A stretch of DNA of 64,000 nt, taken from positions 144,211 to 208,210 of the forward strand of contig VWPU01009595.1 of the NCBI GenBank assembly GCA_013398955.1, written 5' to 3'. This DNA is from Callaeas wilsoni. Lineage: Eukaryota; Chordata; Aves; Passeriformes; Callaeidae. The notes beneath the pieces were generated by a model that was not told where the DNA came from, made no database searches, and saw nothing but the letters and a program-made list of their open reading frames with translations. Position 1 is the first letter of the stretch; each line of letters begins with the position of its first letter. A program made the position numbers and the translations under genes. Below, one piece after another: positions 23,963 through 38,356 of this stretch.

Positions 23963-26900
23963 CTTCATTTTAATAAAGGGCCAATACGAAATAAAACTCT
24001 AATCCACTACTAAATAGTGGTTATTTAGCTAATTTAGTGAGTATTTCTGCACTTAAAAAAATTCCTTCTTTTTGAATAAGCCTGAAACATATAGAAAATT
24101 TTTAAGCTTATATGTCCTGGTTATACTTTTGGAAAAACCACTTTCCTTCTTAAGTTTGAAAGTAAGGGTACAGGCAACAATATATATTCAGATCTGTGTA
24201 CATATGTACACTACCTGCAGAGCTGCACAACTGCAACTGGTCTACAGCAACGTAAGCATGCACCTGCCATTCCATGCATCTCTCCACTAAAAGCTAGGTG
24301 CTTCCAGGTTTTGGTTTAGAGATGGAGGCCCCACAAGCAAGCTATTAAAATGCTCAGAAAGGCAGAAGATAGGAAAAGCTAGAAGATAACAACAGCTAAT
24401 TTAAAAAAATATTCTCAAGAAATCTCTCAAGTTATTTCCTAAGTAATTGACCAATTTTGGCTTTTCGATACTATCCGAAAGATTGAAGTGTTTATCTGGA
24501 AATTGCCTAGCAGCTACAAAAGGCAAAGGACACATCCAAGGAAGACATGTATGTGCTTTTATAAAAAGGCACAGGTAAGATTTCATAATGTCATATGAAA
24601 TAGTAAGAACTGTTTGTAACTTTTTAATCATATAAATGGATTTTTAAAGTATCTTTCTGTATTGTGAAAGGCACTTCTTTTTTATTACAATGTGTTCCAA
24701 CTAATCTTGTTTAACAAACACTACTTTCATAGGGTTTGCATACACGTTGATCTTGCATGTGTATTAGCTGCTTTTTATTCACTCTTCCTCTAAAAGAAAA
24801 GCATGGTGTATGTGATAGACTAGTATGAGGTGAAAGATTGACGTTTCTTTAACATATGAAAATATTGTACTTGAGGTATTAAAATTTTCACTTCTATTTT
24901 TTTTTGCAGTCATGTATTTTAAAATTCAATCTTGAATTTCATAATAATGAAAATATTTCTACCAGATAAGTGCAGAACCAAGAAGACAAATGTTATTTAG
25001 AGTGTGTGAGGATATATTTTACAATAAAGATGAATAGGTAATGGCTAAGATATACAATGACAAATAAGATGTGAAAAAAAGCCTAGGTTTTACTATACTG
25101 TGAATCATAGATTATACTTCATCGAGAATTTTCTTTTTTTTTTTTTTACACTTATTTCTTAATTTCTCAATTTCACTGGCCATTTTACAGCACTTCATTG
25201 AATTGCATGGTAAGAAGTATTGCTTATTCAAAGTAATTGTGGAAATTCAGAAGCCTAAGTCTATACACATATCTTCTGCAACCAAACAGAGCCATGACAT
25301 CTTACTGCTGTGAAATACATCAAAATTTGGACAATGTCGGAAATGAATGTTTGACATTGCTGTAATATTTGTTTGCATTGTGCTCAGAAGGTACCAGATT
25401 GAACAATCCATCAGCATTTACTTGCAGATAGTGAAATACGGTTTCCCCAAATGCTATAATTTTTGTTCTCTTAATCTACCTCCTTCTCTGATATAATATG
25501 CATAGAACTGTATTTTCACCTCTAGGAAAAATCGCCACCCATAGTGCTTGGTAACCTGAACAGAGCAGGTAGTCACACAGAGAGTACAAACTGAGATGTA
25601 CAAATGCCTTTGCTAGGGAATGAATGCATGGCTCTCTCCAGAGACCTCCTTCTCTGCTAAGCAAGGCAAACACAAAAGTTGAGGCCAGGAGAGGGAACAC
25701 ATATATTGCAGCTTTCTACCGTTTTTAAAATCCAGGTATTCTTCTCATCCTCAAAAACTGTTTTTATATTTTACAGCACTTCTCCTCCTGTGCTCTACTT
25801 ACAACGCCTCTCACAGTCAGCACTGCCACAGCGATGGTGTCTTGTAACACCACAACATACTCCCTGCATTCACCACAACTGCAGGAAAGGACGTCTCTCA
25901 TCCTTTCTCCTCCTCCTGAGATGTATCAGTAATTAGGTGATGATTAGTACTTTGAATACAGTTGTAAAAATGGTTCTAATTAAAGAAATATCATTGTCCA
26001 TCATCCTAGAAAGTACAGGTTAACCAATTACATGGCTCAGTAGCACAGTGTTAAAAAAAAAGAAAACAAGGGAAAAACAAAGATGTGCATCTGTTTGTGT
26101 CTTTGGGGGTAAGTGTGTATCTGTCCAGAAAAATATTACAAAAGCATGTGATTTTTGTCTCCTTCTGATGAGATTTCAGAGCTTGCCTGGGCAGCCCTCA
26201 GACTACTATATGCAAACATTTTCTTCACGGTCTCCCATGACATTTGTAGAGTGAGTAGGTTGTCCCACACTGTTCTGTCTTCTCCACTGAACAAATATTT
26301 GCTCTGTAGCACAGGCACAGGATATGGAAAACTTTTGTGATTTCAGTTTTGTCCTATGGGAGGATCTATGGCTGCCTTCCAACCACACCTAGTAATCACC
26401 ATGAATAAAATCAGGTACCAATTGGCAAAGTTATACAGTGCAGAGGTACACACATGCATAAATACTTTTGTGTTTAATGGAAACATTCACTGAACTCATC
26501 AGAATAACATAACAAGAAAAGGCATGGTTTCCCATCCAGTAAGAAAATTAGTATTAAATGTATAATCTAAGTGGAGGTTGTGAAACACACCACAGAATAT
26601 AAGAGGAAGGGGGTTTAACCTTAGCTTTATAATCAATAGTGTCAGACAGAAAAAAGACCCAAAAATTCTCAAAAAGATATGACAGAGAATGTGCACTGAG
26701 GAATCAGTGCTTATTATTCTTTCATTTTCTTTTGAAGTACTCTTAGCTTCAAAGATCTTAGTGACCAGCAAAAACTAATTTTTAAAAATCTGATTTTTAA
26801 ATAAGCAAATGGACAAGCTGTAATTTCTAATGACTTACAACTTTAAGATTGCAGATTTTAGAGCTTATTTTCCATGGATCTGTCTACTAAGAAACAAGGA

Positions 26901-27461
26901 GGATACACAATTTTTTTCTTTGTTTTTATGCTTTTCCACCTTCTGATTATTTTAAATTTAGCTATGAAATGTGGAAAGGAAAAAAAAACAACCAAAACCA
27001 ACCAACAGATCAAAGAGATAAGCCTGGTTGAAATGATGCTCGAGAAGACCAGGAGCAATTTGCTGCTCATTAGGAGAGATCTTCATAAAGATCAAATAAT
27101 AACACTGGAAATCCAAAGGGCAGCATGGTGTATCAGTGTTGAACTTTGAGCTAAAGAGCTGATTTTACTGTACTAATAAAGCTCCACCACATGACATCTA
27201 ATCTCATCAAAAACAATCCACCCTCTCACTTTGTAGTCTGCACAATCCCTTTGAGGAGCCATATGCTACTGCTGCTGTTCCAGCAGGTTATTACCAGTGT
27301 GTGAAAGCAACTCTGGGTCAGAGGCTTAGCCTCTATGTACCAACCTCCACTTCCATAGCTGCTCCTGCTACAGAATGGAGCTTGTAACCTGGCCTCTCTT
27401 CATTACTAGGCAGCTGTTAATTCAACTTTCTCCTAAAGGCAAAATTGCATGCCTATTTGGG

Positions 27462-27490
27462 TTATTATTGTTATTATTATTATTATTATA
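27462..27490. repeat. (TTA)n microsatellite
   Basis: Nine to ten TTA units with one TTG interruption. Confidence 0.8.
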
Positions 27491-30400
27491 ATATATTTAT
27501 GAATCCTATTAGCCCACTTCCTTCGTTATTTGCCAACCATGTTCTCTTTTCCTGCAAATCGCTGCTGAGACAAGATTTCTGGTACAACTGAGTCAAATTC
27601 AGTATATATCAACTACAATTGATAGCTGTTAGGTCAGTTAGGTTTGGGGTGACTGCAAGCAGCGTTTGCTTTTGACTAATGCAACTCTAGAATGAAGCAG
27701 AGTGTGAAGAAATCTTCATTAATGAGGCTGAGTAGTGCAAACAGATGTGGTGCTAACAGATACTGCTGGTTATGTAGCATCCTGAAGACAATACAGATGA
27801 TACCCACCTCTTCTCAGCCATGCTCTGCAGCTGCTCACAAAACACTGTCATGTACATCAAAACTAGTGAATGCTGGTGACCAAAATAAAGGTGATTTTCT
27901 GTGATTGAGCTGAATATGGCTGAAAGGAGCAGAGGCCACTGAAAGTTATGCTTTAAGTAGAGCCCTAGGGAAGGGACTGCATATCCTACAATTATACTGT
28001 AACTGCAGCTCTACTGACTAGATGCAGATGCCTAGCAGACAGTCAAAACTTTTTTCCTAATTTATGCCTGTATTTGTCTCTCCCCTTCACTGTTTTCCTT
28101 CTTTTTCAGTCCTTATATAGGCATTCTGCAAGGCTCTCCAGGGGAGACTTTATCATAGCTGCTGTGGAAGTCTGTTTTCACACGGGCCTTTCCTGAGTCA
28201 CAGGATCTGGCAGACACAGCCATTTTGGTTTAGCAGCAAATTTTTAAGTCCTTGAAAAGTGGGCAGAATCTCATAACCCTTGACTCTTCACCCCCCTTCT
28301 GACTGAGCTAAGATGGTGGGAGGTCTTCTCCTACTTAATGCTGAAAGCATACCTTCTGAATAACAGAAGAATCAGACTGTCTCCAGAAGCCAGTGTTCCT
28401 GTGCAAACATGTAGGCATTTAGACTCACTGCTGCTCTTTAATGCTTCTTGAAAAACCAACTATGTTCTTAAGCTGCAGCTCCTCATGTCATCCTTCTCTC
28501 CAAAACATTGTGGCTTACATACTAGAAATAATGAAATACATTTTACCCACTTTAAAATTTCAAGAATATGGTCTTTAAAATCAAACATCTCCAAGCACTA
28601 ATGTTTTGGTTAATTGAATCTCTCTGACATGTAGTCCCGTAGGTCTCATGTGCTAAAAGTTCAGAAAAATTCACCATGCTGTGAATGCATTATTCCTCAA
28701 AACACCAGGACAAAAACAAAGATACTCTTGTTCTGAGCTTGCTGTCATGTTTCATCTGATAACACTTTTCCCATTCATGCTTTTGTGATGCCAGGTTGCT
28801 TTTGAGTTAATTTGTTTCAAACTCTAAGGTGCCATTACCTATGTGCAAGAGATATTTCTTGCTAGGGAAAATTACTTGCTTTAGAATTCCTTAAAGGTAA
28901 TTTTATTCCTAATCTAATATACACATAGACGAAACATATGTATAGACACACGCTTGTCTGCTTCACATCAGTGTTGTATAAAAGCCAAATCCATCCTGGA
29001 ACATTTTGAAGGAGAAATGTACGTGCATTTTAACACCCAAACCTTCATTCATTTAAAGAAGAAATCGAGATTGCAAAGAAAAACAGTGAAAAGCTGGGAG
29101 AAAACAGATTCAAGGTTGCCAGTTTACCTCCTCCATTTTGGGTGTATGTTTTATGATACATGATGCTTTTTACCACAAAGAATATTGACCACTCAGCAAA
29201 AAAGAAGAAAATTCATCCTTTAAGATCATCTATTCCACATTTTGCTTTGATTTTAACTTTTAACTGTATCATATTCTTGGCTCTGCCTATAACTAAATAT
29301 TGCATCCATTATAATCCCTGCAAATATTAGAACTGACTTCTGATATGAATTTTGCTTTCCATTTTTCCCACAGTTATCTCATAACTTATTTAAAACATCA
29401 AGACATTTTTATTTTGCCTGTAGCATACCCTTGAAGGTTTCTTTATGCTACAGATAGGCTATGGAAGGACACAGCACAAATAATTATAAGTCTCTTGCCC
29501 TGGTCCGGTGCTGTGAATTAATTCAAAATTTGTGTTTGGAAACTGTATCAGTTGTTACATATTACTGTTTCTAGTAGACCTGGGAGGGGTTTGGATGGGG
29601 GGAGGATGGTAGTGAGCATGTGAAAGAAGTCAGAGGCTTAGGCTCAGAGTAAATGAAAAATATTTGTCAAATAACCATAGAATTTAAAGCAGATCTGTTT
29701 TCCATTTCTGTGCCAGGTATGAGACTAATCTGGGAGCACTGAATGCCAAATCAAGGCTCAAGCATTCTTGTAAAACTTATCTCAGGGTCTTAATTCATTT
29801 ATCTCAAGATTAATTACTGTTATCAAATCCAGCCAGTTAACATGATTCATTTATAATTTCCAATAACTTAAAGATGTCAGAACTTTTCATCACAATAATT
29901 TTTTTAAACCAGCAAACAGCTTCTAGGAAGTTCATTCTCTGCCTCTTCTCACATCAAGACTGTACCATTTATTTTTCTCTCCCTTTCTGTGACTAATTTG
30001 AACTGACCTGGTGTTACCTTTTCTCTGAGATAGTTCAGGAAAAAAAAGAAAATGTCTGCTTCCTTTTGTCAGATGCACTTCGTTATTGGATTCTGGCTCT
30101 TACTGTGGATTTTAATCTTTCTACAACACTTTGTTCTCTTGAATGGTAATAATCGATTCTGAAGAGACTAGAGAATAATTCACGTTGTGTTATTGTTTGT
30201 ATTTTTTTAACCTTCAAAGTAGTATTTAGCTATAAGACTTTAGCATTATTACAGTCTTTCCATAGGATTTAAACTAAAATCAGAGGATGAGATCAAAAGG
30301 CACAAGTAGCCATGAAAATGGGATTTTTGTCTCTTCAGGCTTAGTTCTCCATCTGCCTGGCAGGTAGGTCAGGAGTGCAGTGACATCAGGGGCAAAATGG

Positions 30401-30586
30401 GATCCCCTCAAGACTGCTTCTCCAATTTTCTATAGCACAGGGAATGTATTCTTTAAACCACAGCAAAATCACAATAAATGAAGAGACTCTATGGCATGCT
30501 TTGAAATTTTTACAGGTCCATGCACATTTCCACTGCGTCTATGGACATCTTGATCTTAAAAGTGAAACAAACTTAAAAAGATTTTG

Positions 30587-30611
30587 TTTTTTTTTTTTTT
30601 TTTTTTTTTTT
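30587..30611. repeat. Poly(T) run
   Basis: Twenty-five consecutive T. No retrocopied gene was recognised on either side that would explain it as a processed-pseudogene tail. Confidence 0.8.
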
Positions 30612-32737
30612 AAGTGGGAGGAAAGAGAACACATTAAATAATTAATTTTTAAAAGCTGTAAAAGAACAAAACACTTTGAATGATAACAAGTGCACTTTGC
30701 AAGTGCAGGGAAGAATTACATGAGCAGTACTTTGCCTTTTGAGACTATGAACAGGGCTAATAAAGAGTAAACTCATTTGTCAGGAAACAGCAGCAAATCA
30801 ATTGTATGAGATCACTCAAACAGCTGCTCCCTTGCTGTGTGTAGGACTAGGCAGCTGGTAGTTCACTAGCTAAGCTCTACTTGCTGGCAGGATTTGTAAG
30901 GCTCATTTTCCCAAGCCTGGGAAAAGGCTTCCCCAGGACACACACCCAGGATGCTGTTTCTGCTTTCCTCCTCATGAGAGTCCTGTCACAAAACAGCCAC
31001 GGTTTGAATCGTGCTGTGGGAGAGGGCACAGCTCTCACAACTTCTTGGTTTTCATAAAAAGGTGACCTTGGCTGTCATTCCTCACATTCCCTTTCTCTAA
31101 GGATGCAAACTATCATAACAATGCACATCAAACTCTTGCAAGAAGGAAATCAGTACAACCTGACTATGAAATGAAGTAACTACATAAAATGACTGCAAAC
31201 AACAGTAGCTGAACACTCAGACGTATCTGCATCCTTGAGATAACAGAATAGGGCATTGCTGACAGTGAGAAATTGCACTAGTCTAACCTTAAGACAAGTG
31301 CACAGACCAGCAGGTATAAGTCTGTCCTGCTGAGCCTGACAATACTGCCTAGACAATACTGCAATATTTGACTTACAGATGGAAGTGGCACCCATTCACA
31401 AATTTGAAAAACAAAAATGAAAACCAAAACCACACCAATATCCTGCAACACCCAAGCTAGTCATGCAGGAGGACAGTTAGAAGCAAATCACTGCTTGGGC
31501 TTGCCTGCCTCTTCTTCGCACTCATTCCCTTTGGTACAGCTGACGAGCTTTGTGGTGAGCAAGAGAGCAAGGCAGAAATGGCTAGTTCTGTGGTACAGAA
31601 ATGGTATAAATGGAAATGGCTTCTGTGGTACTGCAAATATTCAGGTCAGATAGACTTGTGTTCCAAAATACAGAGATTACAGTAAAGGCACATATTTTCA
31701 TTCAGCACTTTCTACTAGACCTCAAAGGAATTCACTGTCCTTTCTTCTTCAGCACTCTAGCACTTTTTACCTATAATCTTTAATGTATATACTGTATGTT
31801 TGGAGTGCAAGTTCTCTGGAGGAGTTGTCTTTTATGTGCACTATGCAGTACTGGAGACAAGTAATTTGGATTGGGAACTACACCTGGTGATGGATTACAA
31901 ATAATAATATTTTAATGAATAAATTATTTTCAATAATTGAAAGATTAACACTGTATCCCATGTGGAAAAATGTACTGTGGAATATACAGCCTGTCTGATT
32001 AGTTTATTATATTATAGAGGGAACGGCTTCATGGTTTTTGATGTTTCAGAAATATTAGTGGCTTGAAAGCACGTGGTTTTTTTTCTGTAATTCACCTTTG
32101 GGGTACTATTAAGAAGTTATGGTCTTGTTTGAATCCACCTTTTTTTTTCCCCCTAAGTAAAAGAGAGCAACCTACCACACAAAAAATCAATTCCTAAAAA
32201 GGTCAGCCTGACACATGTTGATTATGCTACTTACAAAATACTTCATAGTTGTTATTTTAAATGGTTTCTCATAATCGTCTTCTTTTTACTGCATTAAAAA
32301 TTTCTAGAATGACCAGGCTTTCATAGAAATTTTATACTCTTCTATGGGCAGAAAGAATATATCTACTGGTTTTAATTTCAGAAGCTGCAAAGACTGAGTA
32401 AATCAAATCAAAGTGAAGATTCTGAATTTAAATTGCATTTCTTTTGATTTCTTGTTCCAGCTTTTTGCAGATCATTTAGTCTTTGTTTGATAAAAAGTGT
32501 AACTGAAATCACAAACTCTTTGAGCTTCCTCAGCAATTTTGGGTTCTCACAGAGGATTAATTCTCCATAAGTTTAACATTGTAAAGGAGACCTCATCAGT
32601 GGGTATTTCTCATAAGCATACTTTTCCAAATAAATGATTATTTTTATGAGTCCTATAATTAAACGCTGAACAAAACCAACATTTTCAAATAATAAAATAG
32701 AATTGCAAAATCTGGTTTGTTTTTTATTTCATGTAAG

Positions 32738-33279
32738 TGCTCGGTTGACCTTATTTAGATGTCAGGTGTCCACCAAGCCTTTCTATCACTCCTTCCTCTC
32801 AGCTCCACAGGGGAGAGAGAATAAGATGGAAGACAATTTGTAGGTTGATATAAGGCAGTTTACTAAAGCAGAAGTGAAAGGTTACATATGCGCAAGCAAA
32901 GATGACAACAAAAGATTTTATTCTCTTCTTCCCATTGGCAAGCACACGATGCTATCGCTCTGGAAGGCAAACCTTGCAAATAATTGATCCTTTACTCTTC
33001 CTTTTCTCAGCTTTTATATCTGGGCTGACATGGAACATCCCTTCAGTCTGTTTGGGTCAGCTAGCCTAGCTGTGTCTTCTCCCAAGATCTTACCCACCCC
33101 CAGCTTATGGACGGAGGTGGAATGTTGGAGGGTCACCGCTGATGCTGTTCCACCACTGTTCAGCTACAGCCAAAACATTGGTGTGTTATCAACACCTTTG
33201 TAGCCACCAATGCACAGCACAGCAACACTCTGAGGGCTGCCATGGGAAACGGAATTCCAGCTCAGCCAGACTCAATACA
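32738..33279 (-). mobile_element. Avian ERV solo LTR, family A, decayed
   Basis: Same layout as the LTR at 19,537, also on the minus strand. It has 'tatcactccttcctctcagc' and 'gatataaggcagttta', a TATA box at 33,012-33,018 ('cttttatatctgggctgaca') and 'tgtttgggtcagctagcct'. The end is 'gactcaataca'. The CRE, the AATAAA and most CpGs are lost, so it is older than the 19.5 kb copy. Target duplication is not clear ('gtaag'/'gcatg'). Confidence 0.82.
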
Positions 33280-35866
33280 GCATGTCATCATTTGCAGCTT
33301 TCTCGTTTTTAAACTTTTCTCAATAGACTTAATTTAACAACACAGGGTATCTTCAGGCTGGATCTTCAAATAAACCATTGATATTCCTGACAAATTTTAT
33401 CTCTGGTATAAGAGATATGTGCAAAATGTAGCCACTTCTGTAAAAACCTCTTTAAATAAAAAAAAACCCCTGCTGTCAAAATTTACAAAACAATTTAAAA
33501 TGCTTCCACCATCTTTTGGATGATAGCTAGAGCCCTAGTAATTAATGGACCTTTTTTCTCACCTATGGTTTCTATGGCTCCACTGGGCTATGCAAACAAG
33601 ACAGAAGATCTTTCCCAGATGAGAGAGATGCCTTCTAAAAACATAAATAGATGAACACCAGGATATCCCATATTGGAGTGAAGCTGGAAGATAATGAGTG
33701 TAGTTTCTGTGTGTAGTTTCAATCCTGCAAGTGATGCAGGCACATGAGCACAGAGCTCGGTATGGACTAAGCAATCTTGGGTTTGCCTGTAATGCCTATA
33801 ATGCACTGCAGGATTTGTGTCTGTGTAATTTTTGACTCTGCCTAGTGTTTTGGGGCTTAGTACAAAAATCACACAGAAAAACAAATATATTGGGGAGAAG
33901 AACACCAGTTCCACAAGAATTTCATGACACACAAGTTGTAACACCACCAGCCTTGACTCAGCAAATTGAGATGCACTTAGCATCGATCAATTGGCAAGAC
34001 AGACTTTTTGTCTTCATGAACTTCTCAGTGAGTGAGGACTTCATTTAATGCTTTACTGATTAGAGGTGTCTGTGTTTACAAACAATAATGTGCCTAGGCA
34101 CATCAGACCTCACACAAACTTCTTAATGGATCTACAGTAAAAATAGCTCCAACATCCCTCAAAAGTAAATACATTTGTAACTCAAGCTACTTGAAGAATG
34201 GAGAGAGGGCTCTTAGAAAGACAGTTCTGGACACATTAAATATGTAAATGCATGAATTCAGTTCAATTATTGAAACAACTTGAGTTAAAAACTTGAAGGT
34301 ATATTAGCTTCTCACTCAGAACCCTCATAGTCAAAATATTCACTCTTTCATCTCAGAAATGTATTAAACCTCACAGATCAGCCTTTAAATCATTACTTTT
34401 CCCAGTTTTCCTTGAGCTATCTGTGAGCCTTCATGCAATGTGTTAAGAAGATCTGTTTCTCCATCCCTCTCTTCCCCCTACATTTGCTGCACTTACACAA
34501 GGCAAATTTTCAGGCGTGATCCTTTCTCAGAAAAACACTCAGGTTTGAAAGAAAGAAAGAAAAGATCAAATAATAAAAGTCAGATCACTGAGAGGGCAGT
34601 AGTGGTAGCAGCAATGAAAAGAAATTGTAAAAGATGCAATCATTTCACCATTCTTTTTGCTTCCTGCTGCCCTCAGTGGTTTCTGAAGTGGACAGCAGTT
34701 AAGTGACAGCTTTCCTGTCTTCTAAGTGCCTTTGGCTACAGTCACAGGCAGTTTCACAAGTGCTGCACATTTAACCTTATTCAGAAAACTACCTTTGTAG
34801 GAAATAAGCCTAAGTGAAAAGCAGTTGAGATTTCTAGGGACTTATGAGATCCCCTATGGGCATCTGCAGGGCAGAGCCATGATGGGGAACAAAGACACAC
34901 ACCAGCCTGGGTTATTCTCAGTATCGTAAATCTAGGAAGTGAGGGGTAGAAGACCCCACTGTCTTTGAACAATATACATGCATCAACTCTGGCAGAGATC
35001 ATGAAAAATTTAAGTGGTCTTGCATTCTATGAAGATTTGGGCACTATCTCTAATTTAATTAATCACTGGGGAAAATTCTACAACACTGCTCAAATTACAA
35101 AGTAATGGGCCTATCAGGCACAATTATACCTCAGCTGAACACTGTAGTTTGCCCAAAAACTATTCAAGTAAACAATTGTGGGTTCTGGATGGGGCTCCTT
35201 TCCTAATTAATCCACAGAGAACTGATGTATTAGCTTTTCCTCAACAAGACAATCCTTTCCCAATGTGTGAGAATGTTTTCCTTGTGCTTCAAGGCTTGCT
35301 GGTAATTCAAGGCAGGTTTCCATATAGATATCCATTTCATTTCCACAGCACCCTTTTAGAAATGCTGTTCCTTGTGGCATGCCGAACTACTGTGTCATTA
35401 CATCATTCCCAGAGGTGCCACATGTGACATGATGCAATAGCATCAGGGAGAAAGAAGTGCTCACAGTGACAAAATGCTCCATAAAGCATGTCTTTGGTGA
35501 CAAGAGAATTTACAGGAAAAGTTGCCCAGATACTCCACTGGGGAGGGCTAGTGACAGCAAATTACATTCAAGTTCTGTGATTCTTTGGTAATAGCAGGTA
35601 CCTAAAAAGAGAAGAATGCCTATTTGTTCAGAAGTTCAGATTTGCTAACAGATTAATAACTTTAATCTGATATAAATATTTAGGTGTCTGACCTCAACTT
35701 TTGAACCAAGAAAAGAGATAACTAACTCTGTTAATGGCTAGCTCAGTGGTGGGATGGAAAGCACGCTTGAATACAGAATATGTAGTGGAACAATCATACA
35801 CAACACACAATCAGATCCACCTCACTGGAAGAAGGAAGTTTTGGTACTTCTACAAGAGTAAAAAAA
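33280..35866. other. Interval without recognised gene
   Basis: AT-rich DNA. The longest frame, 131 codons at 33,588-33,983 on -, shows no family motif and no splice context. No repeat was recognised. Confidence 0.5.
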
Positions 35867-35931
35867 TCAGAATAATAGAATTTTTAAGGTTGGAAAAAGA
35901 CCTCTAAGATCACCAGGTCTAGTAATTAGTA
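35867..35931 (-). repeat. CR1 3' tail fragment
   Basis: 'aataatagaatttttaaggt' then 'tggaaaaagacctctaagat' is the inverse of a CR1 3' terminus. Only about 65 bp is recognisable. Confidence 0.75.
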
Positions 35932-38040
35932 GTTAGTGCCTTCTCTTCTTATTTTCATTCTTTCTCTTCAGTTTTGACTGACCATTTCAATCATGTTAAT
36001 CTGAACACTAAATCAAAAATGAGTAATTTTTAATTCCAATTTTCCACTTGTGCAAGTGAAAGCAGCAGAGACACATGTACTCAAAAATCCAGAGCAGGTC
36101 AGTCCCAGAAAAGAAAATGATGACTCCTTTCAGCAAGAACTGGGCATAAATGGTGCTTCTCTCCTCATTTACACATCAACAAAGTGTGTGTTTCTCTAAT
36201 TGCTTATTCTCATACTGAAGTTAAATTTTCTGGTGGGGGGTGTGTGATGCTGTGTATGTGCAGAAGAGCTTGAGACCCATACCAGCTGGTGAGAAGTTCA
36301 TCACATTAACTGCTTCTTGTTCAGTGTCAAATGTGCCTACATTTGTGTTGCCTTCTAAATGGATATTATGCATTTGAGTAGGCTGAGTATACGTCTGAGT
36401 TACTGAGTGTTACAAGGTGTTTTTATGGATAGTCTGACACTGTGAGAGAAAAGGAAGAGGAGGTTTTATCTAGGTCATGGTCCATTGAACTTACACTCTT
36501 GACATGAAGAGCCACTTCATTCAGCTGTCATAGCTAAAAGAACACCTCAAAAACTCAAAAAATCCCTCAAAACCTCAAATATACCACCCTGAAAATTAAT
36601 GACTCTACTGCAAAGCAGGTGCTGAATATAGGAAGCATCTGATCAGAGATGCAAACCATAGACACAGTAGCTGTGTGCCTTATCACTGTTGATATGCTGA
36701 CTTTGTAGTCTGGTAGGAGAATATGACAAGGGAATATGTTGTTGTACATTTAAGACACAGTGTTTTTTAAAGAGGAAAAAAAGCCTTACCCTAATGCATT
36801 AAAGTCTTGACTTGCAACAATGTCCACACAGAAATGTAATTTGCTGGGCAAGATGGCCATCTTTTCTGTCTGGTGGCAGTGGGAGTGTCCACGGCAAGTA
36901 TTCTCACTGAGATGTCTTCAACCAGGTGAAGAGGTCCTCCCTAAAGTTCAGTCCTGCACAGTTCTTACAACCCAGCTGACTTGGTACCATAAAACCACAC
37001 CAGCGGAAGCATTTTAATTTTTAATGATCTCTGCTGACATATTATCGCAGCTATGTATGAAGGACTATTCTGCATGATGACTTCTGAAAGGTTTCTATTG
37101 ACCATTTATAAATATCTGGTCTGATCACTTCTGCAGCAGGAATAGCCTGGGAAAATTTTTGGTTCATGCCACCTAGGAAGTTAGCCTAGCAAGTTTAAGC
37201 ATACAACAGCAGACACCAAAACATCTTCCCTTGGGAAAATCTGGAGAAAATTCCTGCCTACAGAGCTCCTGTACCAACCAATCAAATATCTCACTGTGAC
37301 AGTTTAGTCACCCGGGTGTAAATGTCCATCATCTGCAGCCAGGCCATTGTCCCATGTCTCCTGACAGCTGACTGTGACTGCCTTCTCCTCCTCTCAAATT
37401 AATGAATCTCTTGTAATATGTATTTTCATAGGAACCACCCTAGAACCCCACAGTTATAACTAATGGACAAATCCAATTTTCACATTTCGTAACTGAAGCC
37501 TCATAATGTTTACCACAAGCTTAAAGTGACACCAAAGCAAGTCAAGTCACTGCTTCATTTTCATGTTTCCAAACACTGTGACTAGGGTTATTATATGGGT
37601 GTTTCTTCTGGTTTTGTTTTGACTTGATATTTTGCACACTCTGCTAAAACTTTGCCAGCTTTACCATCTGAAGTCATCTAATGTTGTCCTGAAATATAGA
37701 GATGGTCTCATTTGCCAAAGAATAAAAACTTTCAGATGATTCTTTATTTCTTTCAAGGTTGTAGATACAGCACCAGGCCATTTCATCAAGCCATTGCAGT
37801 GCCCTCTTTCACACTTACAAAATCATAATTCTGGGGTGGTAAAGATGAAAATACTGAGACAAAGCTCTCTTTATTTTGGTCAGCACAGTCTGGGCAAGAA
37901 AATTATGCGGCACTTAATGACTGTAAACTCAATGGTAAAATTAGTAAAACTTGCACTTCTGGCTTGTCAAGGCTGGATCCTATTCAGAGGATGCCCCAAC
38001 ACCTCACATACTCCTCTTTGTACAGACACTGCTTCTAATG
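35932..38040. other. Interval without recognised gene
   Basis: AT-rich and unique-looking. No repeat, exon or simple sequence worth naming was seen, apart from short GT runs near 36,240. Confidence 0.5.
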
Positions 38041-38270
38041 TCACAGAATCATAAAATCATAGAGTACCTTGAGTTGGAATGGGCCCACAAGTTCAACTCC
38101 TGGTCCTTCACAGGACATCCCAGGAGTCACATCATGTACCTGAGAGCATTGTTCAAACACTCCTTGAGCTCTGTCAGGCTGGTGCTTGTGACCACTTCCC
38201 CGGGGAGCCTGTTCCAGTGCCCAACCGCTCTCTGCAGGGAGAAGTTTCTGAGCTCTGAAGAAGATTCTGA
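38041..38270 (-). mobile_element. CR1 LINE 3' end fragment (same subfamily as 6.6 kb copy)
   Basis: The inverse of a CR1 3' UTR: 'tcacagaatcataaaatcat', 'gttcaactcctggtccttca', 'cattgttcaaacactccttg', 'gcttgtgaccacttccccgg'. It stops near 'gagctctgaagaagattctg', before the coding part. It is a strongly 5'-truncated insertion. Confidence 0.9.
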
Positions 38271-38356
38271 AGCTATAGAATATTTTTATAACTTTCTTTT
38301 TTTTTTGCCTCAGAAACAACAATTTAAGGCATAGAAGCTAGTCTTTTCTATCTAAA
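38271..38356. other. Short T-rich spacer between two CR1 copies
   Basis: Under 100 bp with an interrupted T run near 38,300. It may be unique DNA separating two independent insertions. Confidence 0.4.

Larger units (their letters stand above)
23516..32737. other. Long interval without recognised gene or transposon
   Basis: About 9.2 kb without a recognised interspersed repeat, the longest such stretch here. It holds A-rich simple sequence at 23,636-23,690, an 18 bp x 2 duplication at 23,927-23,962, a TTA repeat at 27,462-27,490 and a 25-base T run at 30,587-30,611. A good 3' splice-site-like pyrimidine tract and AG at about 28,090-28,110 is followed by a frame that stops after ~28 codons. 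I see no host exon I can name. Confidence 0.5.

Noticed and set aside
28090..28200. Strong pyrimidine tract and CAG resembling a 3' splice site
   Set aside because: The following frame stops after ~28 codons. No donor and no nearby poly(A) signal were seen.
30990..31010. 'ggtttgaatc' resembling a tRNA B box
   Set aside because: No A box at the right distance and no cloverleaf could be drawn around it.
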